Notes: generated by a model from the letters alone, not told the origin. A stretch of DNA of 11,038 nt from UBA4716 sp036310525 (GCA_036310525.1 JAXJRQ010000182.1:1-11038); one strand, 5' to 3'. Shown: positions 1 through 5,798, counted from the stretch's first letter. Program-made: numbers and translations.

Positions 1-60
1 AAATTAACCATAAACGGACAGTCGAGGACGCCTGTCCCTACGGCGGGATAATTATTTACG
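1..60. repeat. Possible fragment of a dispersed intergenic repeat
   Basis: The first ~60 bases are GC-richer than the surrounding intergenic DNA and contain an inverted repeat, GGACAG at 16-21 against CTGTCC at 32-37. The core, with GTCGAGGACG followed by CCTGTCCCTACGG, resembles intergenic repeat elements I recall from clostridial gut genomes. No coding frame is evident. The left edge is cut by the window, so the element boundaries are unknown. A search of the host genome for this core would settle whether it is repeated. Confidence 0.35.
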
Positions 61-106
61 TCACCGATAAATTACAATTTACCATTCAAAGAAAGGAAGC
101 ACTTAT

Positions 107-394
107 ATGAAAAAGAAAAACATTGCAATGCTTGCCACTGTAGCGGCGGCAGGAATATACAGCTTCGCAAACGGCAAGGGTATTTTCAACAAGGTTCGCT
201 TCCGTAACCAACACGACGCTGTTTCGAGATACGTAAAAAGTCATTACCCCAATGCGGCATATTCTCCGATTACCGCCGCAGGAAACGGATGGACAACGGT
301 TATCAGACGTGTAGGAAAGCCACGCATATTCCTCTACATTACACGCTCAAATGATAACACGTACATTTTCCACGAAACGGATATAAAGCAGTAA
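107..394 (+). CDS. Hypothetical protein with N-terminal signal/anchor segment (95 aa)
   Basis: I do not recognise the family. The N-terminus (residues 1-22) has three lysines followed by an alanine-rich hydrophobic stretch, typical of a signal peptide or single membrane anchor. No lipobox cysteine is present, so it is not a lipoprotein. The rest is basic and soluble, containing KVRFRNQHDAVSRYVKSHYP near residues 29-48, and a beta-rich tail that reads like a small extracytoplasmic domain. The start ATG is preceded by AAAGGAAG about 7 bases upstream, a fair ribosome binding site, and the hydrophobic N-terminus agrees with it. The gene runs in the same direction as the cysteine-rich micropeptide 75 bases downstream. 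There are no cysteines. The coding call is fairly secure; the function is unknown. Confidence 0.75.
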   Translation: MKKKNIAMLATVAAAGIYSFANGKGIFNKVRFRNQHDAVSRYVKSHYPNAAYSPITAAGNGWTTVIRRVGKPRIFLYITRSNDNTYIFHETDIKQ

Positions 395-419
395 CACAAA
401 AATTAACCTCCGCATATTA
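391..419 (+). promoter_or_regulatory. Candidate sigma-A promoter for the Cys-rich micropeptide
   Basis: GTAACA (391-396, 4/6 to TTGACA) lies 17 bases before TATTAT (414-419, 5/6 to TATAAT). It overlaps the stop codon of the preceding gene. Transcription would start near 426, inside or just before the small hairpin ACCGTT(428-433)/AACGGT(438-443). The -35 is weak, so read-through from the upstream gene is also possible. Confidence 0.35.
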
Positions 420-462
420 TACAGTAAACCGTTAAAAAACGGTATGTAAAATTAAGGAGGTT
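404..462 (+). promoter_or_regulatory. Possible RBS-sequestering leader structure
   Basis: AACCTCC at 404-410 is an exact complement of GGAGGTT at 456-462, which contains the ribosome binding site of the micropeptide. A second small hairpin (428-433 with 438-443, AAAA loop) is nested between the two arms. A transcript starting upstream of 404 could therefore mask its own Shine-Dalgarno sequence, while one started from the candidate promoter at 391-419 would lack the masking arm. The pairing is seen directly; the regulatory role is inference. Confidence 0.3.
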
Positions 463-469
463 TTTTATT

Positions 470-613
470 ATGTGTTTGTTTGGAAATAACAACTGTGGAA
501 ACGAAAGCTGGATTTGGATTGTTATCATAGCAATCCTCGTATTCTGCTGCAACGATGGCAACATCTTAGGCAGCGGCAACTGCGGTTGCAACAACGGATG
601 CGGATGTGATTAA
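470..613 (+). CDS. Cysteine-rich single-pass membrane micropeptide (47 aa)
   Basis: This short reading frame starts at ATG 470 after a very strong ribosome binding site (AAGGAGG at 454-460, 9 bases upstream) and ends in TAA, followed at once by a strong terminator, so it is well supported as a gene despite its size. The layout is a short polar N-terminus with Cys2 and Cys9, a hydrophobic segment (about residues 14-27, WIWIVIIAILVFCC) and a Gly/Asn/Cys tail ending in NCGCNNGCGCD. There are eight cysteines in 47 residues, four of them in a C-x-C-x3-C-x-C pattern. It recalls the poorly characterised small Gly/Cys-rich proteins of Clostridia, some of which are annotated as high-cysteine or sporulation-associated. 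Metal or iron-sulphur binding, or cross-linking in a spore or envelope layer, are possibilities only. No family assignment is claimed. Confidence 0.75.
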   Translation: MCLFGNNNCGNESWIWIVIIAILVFCCNDGNILGSGNCGCNNGCGCD

Positions 614-629
614 TTAGCCACAATAAATT

Positions 630-665
630 GTGCCGCCATTTCCCACGGAAATGGCGGCACTTTTT
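630..665 (+). terminator. Strong intrinsic terminator after the micropeptide gene
   Basis: The stem is a perfect 14 bp: 630-643 pairs with 647-660 around a 3-base CAC loop, followed by TTTTT at 661-665. It lies 16 bases after the micropeptide stop. It also touches the stop codon of the convergent HAD-GtrA gene (665-667). Read on the minus strand it is followed by CAATTTATTG, a weaker T-rich tail, so it may act in both directions. Confidence 0.9.
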
Positions 666-1627
666 CATTTCTTCTTAAAAGCGAAAATCTTCATAATGAA
701 AAATGTCACCGGAACGCCTATGACAGCTGCCAGTGCATATGCAACCAACTCATGCATATGAAGTATATTGTATACAAGCATTACAATAAGATTTTGTACA
801 ATAAAATTCGGGATGTACGAAACCACAAACTTTATATACCGTACAAACGATAATCTTTCTTTAAAAGTGAAAATACTGTTAAGTATATACGAAATAATCG
901 TAGCAGTTACATATCCGACACAAAATGAAATGTTTGCATCAGGTATAAGACGTGAATACAGCCATGAAAACAACACACCATTCACGGTATTTATCACACC
1001 GATAATCAGGAACATCAAAAATTCTCCCGATAAAAACATTTCTCTGAGCTTATCTTTACCACCGGGTACATATCCCTCCCACGAAATGCGCTCATCACCA
1101 TTCACAAGGAAAGCATGCTGTGCCTCATTCGCAAGCGGAGTATCAGACAGTGAATCCGAATAAAATTCCTCTACATCAGGCTCACTTATGCTGTTATACA
1201 TTCTCCTTACTTTTTCTTCACCATGACAGTTTTCACCCGTATACTTACCCGTTTTTTTATCGACAACGGATGCTATAAGCGAAACACCAAGCTCCTCACA
1301 CATAGGCTCGAGCAAAAATTCAGGCGATGCCGATATTATCAAATCATCATCACGTTTTTGCTTAATGTACCAGTCCTTAATATTTTTTTTGTGCTTTTTC
1401 CAGAAGTCTTCAAGGTCTTTGTCAATATCGTCAACATACCTGAACATACCATACATTTTTTCCTTGAATTCTGTTTTTGAATGCACACCTGCAATATACA
1501 AAAGATACTCCCACACTGTCCTTGGCAAGTTCAATAATGTCCTCGGATGCTTTTTTATAAGGTATTTTATAAAATGCGATGTGGAATCTCCATTATAAAT
1601 TGTTTTATCAAAATCGTAAACGTTCAA
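665..1627 (-). CDS. HAD-IB phosphatase fused to a GtrA-like membrane domain (320 aa)
   Basis: The N-terminal ~190 residues form a HAD-superfamily subfamily IB phosphatase. Visible motifs are motif I DFDKT (5-9, nucleophile Asp5 and Asp7), motif II SAS (99-101), the conserved Lys139, and motif IV acidic residues Asp158/Asp162 in YSDSLSD. Residues ~203-317 are a GtrA domain with four hydrophobic segments (about 203-225, 232-252, 264-286, 290-315) and a basic KKK end. GtrA proteins are thought to flip polyprenyl-phosphate-linked sugars. HAD-IB enzymes include SerB and the lipid phosphatase PgpC, so a lipid phosphate substrate at the membrane is a reasonable inference. It follows ispF by 18 bases. 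The start codon is TTG at 1627-1625, chosen because AAGGAG lies 7 bases before it and the family N-terminus (VYDFDKT) begins there. Exact substrate unknown. Confidence 0.88.
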   Translation of the reverse strand: MNVYDFDKTIYNGDSTSHFIKYLIKKHPRTLLNLPRTVWEYLLYIAGVHSKTEFKEKMYGMFRYVDDIDKDLEDFWKKHKKNIKDWYIKQKRDDDLIISASPEFLLEPMCEELGVSLIASVVDKKTGKYTGENCHGEEKVRRMYNSISEPDVEEFYSDSLSDTPLANEAQHAFLVNGDERISWEGYVPGGKDKLREMFLSGEFLMFLIIGVINTVNGVLFSWLYSRLIPDANISFCVGYVTATIISYILNSIFTFKERLSFVRYIKFVVSYIPNFIVQNLIVMLVYNILHMHELVAYALAAVIGVPVTFFIMKIFAFKKK

Positions 1628-1645
1628 AACTGTACTCCTTACCGT

Positions 1646-2119
1646 TTAAATTTTATCTATAAGCACAACCGCCATTGCAGAAATACCTTCTTCCCTGCCC
1701 TCAAAGCCAAGTTTTTCGGTTGTAGTGGCTTTGACATTTACATCGTCAAGTGATACGCCTAAATCATGCGAAACATTCTCACGCATCTTTTCAATATACG
1801 GCATCATTTTAGGTTTTTGTGCAACAATGGTCACATCCGCATTGACAACGCCATAGCCTTTTTCTTTTACAAGCTCAACTACACGCCTCAAAAGCACCCG
1901 ACTGTCTGCGCCTTTAAATTTGGGGTCATTATCAGGAAACAATCTTCCGATGTCGCCTAAAGCCACCGCACCAAGAAGTGCATCCGACAGTGCATGTAGT
2001 GCAACGTCGGCATCAGAATGACCGAGTAATCCTCTTTCAAACGGTATATCTACACCGCAAATTATACATTTTCGTCCTTCGACAAGCTTATGCACGTCAT
2101 AACCCTGACCTACACGCAT
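1646..2119 (-). CDS. ispF: 2-C-methyl-D-erythritol 2,4-cyclodiphosphate synthase
   Basis: IspF converts 4-diphosphocytidyl-2-C-methyl-D-erythritol 2-phosphate to the 2,4-cyclodiphosphate with loss of CMP, the fifth step of the MEP isoprenoid pathway; it is a cytoplasmic homotrimer. The 157-aa product has the metal ligands Asp8, His10 and His42 (GQGYDVH and DVALHALSD), the HSDAD loop at 34-38 and TTEKLGF near 133-139. With ATG 2119 as start these residues fall at the E. coli numbers exactly, so I prefer it to the in-frame GTG at 2128. That ATG overlaps the ispD stop as TAATG, which implies translational coupling, and GGCGG lies about 6 bases upstream. It forms an operon with ispD upstream and the HAD-GtrA gene downstream. 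Confidence 0.96.
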   Translation of the reverse strand: MRVGQGYDVHKLVEGRKCIICGVDIPFERGLLGHSDADVALHALSDALLGAVALGDIGRLFPDNDPKFKGADSRVLLRRVVELVKEKGYGVVNADVTIVAQKPKMMPYIEKMRENVSHDLGVSLDDVNVKATTTEKLGFEGREEGISAMAVVLIDKI

Positions 2120-2790
2120 TATATACACCGCCTTTTCAAGATACCTTCACCTATTATAATATCCTCAGGTGTTGTCAGCTTAATGTTTTCGTAGCTTCCT
2201 TCGGTTATTTTGACCTTCACACCGTTCATTTCAACAAGAGCACAATCATCCGTCGCTTCAGCACCTTTTCCATTTTCATGAGCCGAACGTATGATGTCTT
2301 CCATAAAAACCTGCGGTGTCTGAATCTGATATGTTCTTGAACGGTCAACCGTACTTTGAATAAAGCCATTATCATCCGCAATTTTCAAGGTATCCTTACA
2401 CAAAACTCCGGGAGCTGCCGCACCGTACTTTAAAGCCTCTTCAATTGCCGCATTGATTATTTCATCACTTACCATACACCGTGCGGCGTCATGTATTGCA
2501 ATTATATGTCCCTTTGCAAATTTCAGTCCGTTATATACAGATTTCTGACGTGTACTTCCACCCTCTGTTACAACAGTAATTTTTTTATACTTACGCATCA
2601 GCTTTTCACATTCAGGTATGTCATTCTTACCCGTAACAATAATTATTTCAAAAATATTCGGATTTTTTTCAAAAATCCCGACAGTACGTGAAATAATACT
2701 TTCACCGCCTATTTTCAGAAAAATTTTATTGCGGCCGCTGCCCATGCGTGTACCTTTGCCGCCTGCGGCAATAACTGCACTTACCTTCAT
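2119..2790 (-). CDS. ispD: 2-C-methyl-D-erythritol 4-phosphate cytidylyltransferase
   Basis: IspD joins CTP and 2-C-methyl-D-erythritol 4-phosphate to give CDP-methylerythritol in the MEP pathway. The 223-aa product carries the nucleotide-binding glycine loop AAGGKGTRMG (8-17), Lys22, GSTRQKSV (78-85), HDAAR (100-104), TPQ (158-160), TDD (170-172) and NIKLTTPED (202-210), all typical of the family at usual length. The start is ATG 2790, preceded by GGGGGAG about 3 bases upstream; the longer in-frame start at 2829 lies inside a hairpin, adds 13 residues before the conserved MKVSAVIAAGG and is rejected. No obvious promoter lies directly upstream, so expression probably depends on transcription from carD passing the hairpin at 2819-2851. 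Confidence 0.96.
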   Translation of the reverse strand: MKVSAVIAAGGKGTRMGSGRNKIFLKIGGESIISRTVGIFEKNPNIFEIIIVTGKNDIPECEKLMRKYKKITVVTEGGSTRQKSVYNGLKFAKGHIIAIHDAARCMVSDEIINAAIEEALKYGAAAPGVLCKDTLKIADDNGFIQSTVDRSRTYQIQTPQVFMEDIIRSAHENGKGAEATDDCALVEMNGVKVKITEGSYENIKLTTPEDIIIGEGILKRRCI

Positions 2791-2818
2791 AACTCCCCCA
2801 AAATCATTTACTAAAATT

Positions 2819-2851
2819 AATACCGCCAATCCGGTAAAGAATGGCGGTATT
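2819..2851 (-). terminator. Hairpin between carD and ispD, possible weak terminator or attenuator
   Basis: AATACCGCCA (2819-2828 on the plus strand) pairs with TGGCGGTATT (2842-2851), a 10-bp stem with a 13-base loop. On the minus strand it is followed by AATTTTAG, only a modest T tract. It sits 11 bases after the carD stop. It may end part of the carD transcripts or stabilise their 3' end while letting the rest continue into ispD. Confidence 0.5.
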
Positions 2852-2861
2852 CACAATCTGT

Positions 2862-3347
2862 TTAAAATAAACCATCAACAGTATCACTAAGAATATTTTC
2901 AATATCAGACCGGTCCGCAACTTCAGAAAGGATAAGCTCACTCAATACAATCTGCTTTGCACTGCACAGAGTTTTACGCTCACTCGTAGAAAGACCCGAT
3001 TTACGTTCCCGATACATCAGATCCTTTAATACTCCAAGCACCTGATATATGTCCCCGGATTTAATTTTTTCCATATTCTCACGCTGTCTTTTGTTCCAAT
3101 TAGAATCGTCCGTAACAGGCAAACACCGAAAATGTTCAAGAATTTTCTTGGCTTCATCCCTATCAACAACATTCCTGATACCTATACTGCCACAGCTTTC
3201 TATAGGTATATTTGTCACCATGCTTCCAACCGCAAACTTTACGGAATAATACTGGCGTGTATTTCCGGAAATTTCAATTTCCTTTATACCCTCAATTATT
3301 CCTGCGCCATGCATTGGATGAACAACCTTGTCGCCGATGCCATACAT
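2862..3347 (-). CDS. carD: CarD family transcriptional regulator
   Basis: CarD-family proteins bind the RNA polymerase beta subunit through an N-terminal RID (Tudor-like) domain and stabilise the open promoter complex through a C-terminal helical domain. The 161-aa protein has the N-terminal signature VVHPMHGAGII (8-18), a beta-rich RID of about 60 residues, and a helical remainder with Trp84 in DDSNWNKR, matching the conserved tryptophan that wedges at the upstream edge of the -10 bubble. The start ATG 3347 follows GGGAGG by 8 bases. Its place directly upstream of ispD-ispF matches the clostridial arrangement. A promoter at 3390-3418 and a palindrome in the leader point to independent control. 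Assignment secure; the set of regulated genes cannot be inferred. Confidence 0.94.
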   Translation of the reverse strand: MYGIGDKVVHPMHGAGIIEGIKEIEISGNTRQYYSVKFAVGSMVTNIPIESCGSIGIRNVVDRDEAKKILEHFRCLPVTDDSNWNKRQRENMEKIKSGDIYQVLGVLKDLMYRERKSGLSTSERKTLCSAKQIVLSELILSEVADRSDIENILSDTVDGLF

Positions 3348-3361
3348 TTTTTGTTCCTCCC

Positions 3362-3373
3362 GAGGTTAACCTC
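3362..3373. promoter_or_regulatory. Perfect 12-bp palindrome in the carD leader
   Basis: GAGGTTAACCTC is a perfect dyad lying between the carD promoter and its ribosome binding site, about 10 bases past the expected transcription start. Its position suits an operator that blocks promoter clearance, or a short leader hairpin. The regulator is not identifiable. Confidence 0.45.
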
Positions 3374-3389
3374 AATAATCTATGATTAT

Positions 3390-3418
3390 ATTATACCACT
3401 ATTTTACACAAAAGTAAA
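3390..3418 (-). promoter_or_regulatory. Sigma-A type promoter of carD
   Basis: On the minus strand, TTTACT (3418-3413, 4/6 to consensus) is followed after 17 bases by TATAAT (3395-3390, perfect -10). Transcription would start near 3383, leaving a leader of about 35 bases before the carD ATG. Confidence 0.65.
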
Positions 3419-3459
3419 CAAATTTTTTATTAAATTTATGTAGAAAAATCCGAGCCTGT

Positions 3460-3480
3460 ATTTATAAATATTTTATAAAT
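3460..3480. repeat. AT-only inverted repeat after the glycosyltransferase gene
   Basis: ATTTATAAA (3460-3468) pairs with TTTATAAAT (3472-3480). It sits 10 bases past the stop of the minus-strand glycosyltransferase-like gene and upstream of the carD promoter. Its AT-only stem makes it a poor terminator, but no better one is visible for that operon. Confidence 0.25.
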
Positions 3481-3489
3481 ATGCGCAAA

Positions 3490-4323
3490 CTAATCCTCAA
3501 AATAACCATTATCAAGTTCCGGAATATTTTTCAGTACATCAATCATCCACGGAAAATCCTTCCTTATTCTTCTCATACACTTTTTACAAAAATCATGACG
3601 CAGTATATCATTATCACGCATTTGTTGTTTCATTCCCCATATATGCGTAAAAACAAAGTTTTCACCAAATAAAGTATCAAGGTCTGATAAGTCTGAAATC
3701 TTTATACCAAGTGATGCCGCACACATCGAAAACAATCTCTGCTCAGCAAAAACCATGTGTTTTAAAGGCTCATCAGCAGTAATTGCATTTTCCATAAAGC
3801 GTATTGCTTCATCAGTGTAAAATTTTATAAAATCATTGTTTTTTATAACATAAAACGCCGTATTTGAAGCCCTAATGTTCCAGTCAAGGTTTCCAAATGA
3901 ATACCCATCACGCATTTTAAAATAATCAGCATCAGGATATATGTCCCCGTATAAATCCTCAAAATGAATTACCGACACATCACTGTACTTTTCAAACGGA
4001 AGCTTTTCCCATACAATAAAATCGGTATCAAGCACCGCTATAGGAGCTTTTTGACTTTTAAGGGCAAAAATTTTACCTGCCGCCCAAAACACATGCGGAT
4101 TAATACTTTGGGGTATGAATTTCAGTTCATCAGATACAGACTCCCACAGAATATCAAGTCCCGTTTCTTTGTAGTATTGCTTACCCAAGGTGTCTGTTAT
4201 AAGATGTATTTCACCGTTTTTCTCACGCCACTTGAGCGCAGATAAAACCATAGTAAGTAAGTCAAAATCTTCTTTTAGTGCCGTCATAGAAGGTCTTGTC
4301 CAGTCTATGTGTATAGCGTTCAT
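3490..4323 (-). CDS. Putative GT-A fold glycosyltransferase-like protein
   Basis: The 277-aa product looks like a cytoplasmic nucleotide-sugar glycosyltransferase. It has an N-terminal Rossmann-like half (INPHVFWAAGKIFAL), a DxD motif as DTDFIVW at about residues 99-101, a WNIRASNTAFY acceptor-like strand near 148-158, an EQRL motif near 194-197 and a C-terminal HIWG near 227-230. This order (DxD, N-T/G, D/E-Q, C-terminal His) is that of GT-A enzymes; the closest label I can offer is a DUF6734-type protein, from memory. There are no membrane segments. Two adjacent ATGs (4326, 4323) exist; GGAGG lies 2 and 5 bases upstream respectively, so 4323 is preferred. It is the last gene of the yihY operon, 31 bases after the Gly/Ser/Tyr-rich protein. 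Donor and acceptor are unknown. Confidence 0.75.
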   Translation of the reverse strand: MNAIHIDWTRPSMTALKEDFDLLTMVLSALKWREKNGEIHLITDTLGKQYYKETGLDILWESVSDELKFIPQSINPHVFWAAGKIFALKSQKAPIAVLDTDFIVWEKLPFEKYSDVSVIHFEDLYGDIYPDADYFKMRDGYSFGNLDWNIRASNTAFYVIKNNDFIKFYTDEAIRFMENAITADEPLKHMVFAEQRLFSMCAASLGIKISDLSDLDTLFGENFVFTHIWGMKQQMRDNDILRHDFCKKCMRRIRKDFPWMIDVLKNIPELDNGYFED

Positions 4324-4354
4324 CATGTCCTCCGCTCTTCTGTTGTGTTATTTC

Positions 4355-4786
4355 TCAAATTAAATTTATGCCGTAGCCGCTGACGAATACATTTTCTCCA
4401 TTTCGTGCTGAGCCGCCTTTGAATATGTATGACGATACATTTCTTGAAAAACTACCGCTCCCATATGAACCATAAGAGCTATATGACCCATACGAACCGC
4501 TGATACCGACACTTTTTTGAGGCACATACGCAAAAGAAGGCACCTCAAAAACAGGTGTGAATCCGCAAAATGTTATATCATTTCCGCACGCAAAATCAGC
4601 ACCAAACATCGCCGTTGCCGTTATTTCTCCCAAAGCAGTATAGCATTTTTTGCCAACAGGAGGTATATTAAAGCTGTTATCACACAGAACAATATTGCGG
4701 CAATTTTGTGCAATTGCCTTATCAAGCTGTGCCTGTGTAAATACTATTTCATCAATCATCTCAAGCACCCCATTATATTTTAACAT
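4355..4786 (-). CDS. Hypothetical protein with Gly/Ser/Tyr-rich repeat (143 aa)
   Basis: No family recognised. The first ~95 residues look like a folded domain with five cysteines (29, 35, 48, 67, 74) and a run of alternating hydrophobic strands (IVFTQAQLDKAI, NIVLCDNSFNIP, YTALGEITATAMFGADF), suggesting a beta-rich fold. Residues 96-114 are low complexity, repeats of G-S-Y/S-S-Y, then a short Gly/Asn-rich tail ending GYGINLI. There is no signal peptide or membrane segment. The start is uncertain: ATG 4786 has AGGTG 7 bases upstream, while ATG 4759 (MIDEIVFTQ) has GGGGTG 6 bases upstream. It sits 38 bases after yihY and 31 before the glycosyltransferase-like gene, all on the minus strand, so it is probably co-transcribed. 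A role as substrate or partner of that enzyme is speculation. Confidence 0.7.
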   Translation of the reverse strand: MLKYNGVLEMIDEIVFTQAQLDKAIAQNCRNIVLCDNSFNIPPVGKKCYTALGEITATAMFGADFACGNDITFCGFTPVFEVPSFAYVPQKSVGISGSYGSYSSYGSYGSGSFSRNVSSYIFKGGSARNGENVFVSGYGINLI

Positions 4787-4824
4787 ACTTTACACCTAAA
4801 AGGCAACCGTATTTTTCCTGTTTT

Positions 4825-5652
4825 TTAATTTCTTTGCCATATCATTTTATTTATCTCTGCACCATAGAGAAAAATCCACATACAAAAATACAACCACAGC
4901 ATCAGAAATACTATTGCCGTAAGACTGCCGTAGACATATGAATAGTTTGAAAAATACTCAATGTAAATAGAATATGCATACGAAAAAACACACCATCCCG
5001 CCGCCGAAAAAACAGCACCAGGAAGCTGTTTTATGAATTTGATTTTCTTATATGGTATAAAGGTGTAAAACAGCGCAAAAATCAAAGCCAGCATCAGGGC
5101 AAAAATAAACACACGTGCTCTGATAATATCAGAAAGTATATCCGGCAAAAACGGAAATGTTTCATGCAAAAAATAATGTATACGATTTCCGAATGCGAAA
5201 AGTAAAAAAGAAAACAAAAGCGTCAAAAGAAAGCACAAAGTATACAGCATGGACACAAATCGTCTGTAAAAATAATTTTTCTTTTTTTCGACATCATAAA
5301 TCTTATTAAGCCCCGAATGAATTGCCATAAAACCACCCGAAGAAAGCCATAGTGTTGTGATGGCAGTAAGAGATATTATAGAGATATCAGAGGAGCTATT
5401 AAATATTTCCGACAATACAGTACGTATCAGAGGATCAATTGTCTGAGGAAAATATTCTGCGGCAAAGTTTTGCACCTCCCAAGAATTAATCGACACAAAA
5501 TATTTTAATAACGCAAGCAAAAGCATCACAAACGGAATGGAAGAAAGCGACACAAAAAACGACGCCTGCGCCGCATACATACCTATATTATCCTCCGCAG
5601 CAGTTTCAACAAATTTCATTATATATAAATACATTCTTTTTATATGCTTCAT
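4825..5652 (-). CDS. YihY/BrkB family integral membrane protein
   Basis: The 275-aa protein matches the YihY family (formerly mislabelled ribonuclease BN). It has six hydrophobic segments at about 29-53, 91-112, 131-155, 178-200, 210-232 and 240-264, with family features GMYAAQASFFVSLSSIPF (24-41), LWLSSGGFMAIHSGLNKIYD (101-120) and the C-terminal LWLYFCMWIFLYGAEIN (252-268). The function of the family is unsettled; transport or envelope roles have been proposed. The start ATG 5652 is preceded by GAGGAG five bases upstream. It is the first gene of a probable three-gene minus-strand operon read from the promoter at 5708-5736. Length is normal for the family. Confidence 0.93.
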   Translation of the reverse strand: MKHIKRMYLYIMKFVETAAEDNIGMYAAQASFFVSLSSIPFVMLLLALLKYFVSINSWEVQNFAAEYFPQTIDPLIRTVLSEIFNSSSDISIISLTAITTLWLSSGGFMAIHSGLNKIYDVEKKKNYFYRRFVSMLYTLCFLLTLLFSFLLFAFGNRIHYFLHETFPFLPDILSDIIRARVFIFALMLALIFALFYTFIPYKKIKFIKQLPGAVFSAAGWCVFSYAYSIYIEYFSNYSYVYGSLTAIVFLMLWLYFCMWIFLYGAEINKMIWQRN

Positions 5653-5707
5653 TTTTACTCCTCAATCCTCAAAAATTTTTCCTCTTATATATTATACCTT
5701 TAATTTA

Positions 5708-5736
5708 ATTATATGATTATTTTTATGCCAGGTCAA
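5708..5736 (-). promoter_or_regulatory. Near-consensus sigma-A promoter of the yihY operon
   Basis: On the minus strand, TTGACC (5736-5731, 5/6) is separated by exactly 17 bases from TATAAT (5713-5708, 6/6). Transcription would start near 5700, giving a leader of about 48 bases. A second TATAAT at 5696-5691 lacks a good -35 and is probably not used. Confidence 0.75.
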
Positions 5737-5747
5737 GATTTTTTTAT

Positions 5748-5798
5748 TAACTCAATATAGGTAATATTAGTAACTCAAAAGCGGTACAATAATATTAG
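5748..5798. repeat. Imperfect tandem repeat upstream of the first XRE gene
   Basis: Two units abut exactly. Unit A spans 5748-5770 (23 bp) and unit B 5771-5798 (28 bp). Both start with TAACTCAA, share GGTA in the middle and end with ATATTAG; unit B has about 5 extra bases (CAATA) before the shared end. Unit B contains TACAAT (5785-5790), a candidate -10 for the downstream gene, though no good -35 lies 17 bases before it. Paired repeats at a promoter next to a small DNA-binding protein gene suit an operator. Confidence 0.55.

Noticed and set aside
403..594. Minus-strand 63-aa frame over the micropeptide
   Set aside because: It runs antisense to a gene with a strong ribosome binding site and terminator, has no ribosome binding site itself and looks like no protein family.
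768..1163. Plus-strand 131-aa frame inside the HAD-GtrA gene
   Set aside because: Antisense shadow of a gene with full HAD and GtrA motifs; no start signals.
2120..2128. GTG start for ispF at 2128
   Set aside because: ATG 2119 overlaps the ispD stop as TAATG and places Asp8, His10 and His42 at standard family numbering.
2791..2829. Longer ispD start adding 13 residues
   Set aside because: The extension precedes the conserved MKVSAVIAAGG start, overlaps the carD-ispD hairpin and lacks a ribosome binding site, while ATG 2790 has GGGGGAG upstream.
5283..5295. TTCGACA heptamer as a 0A box within yihY
   Set aside because: It is inside coding sequence, far from any promoter; a heptamer is expected about once by chance in this length.
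5748..5798. CRISPR array
   Set aside because: Only two unequal AT-rich units that abut without spacers; no cas genes in view.
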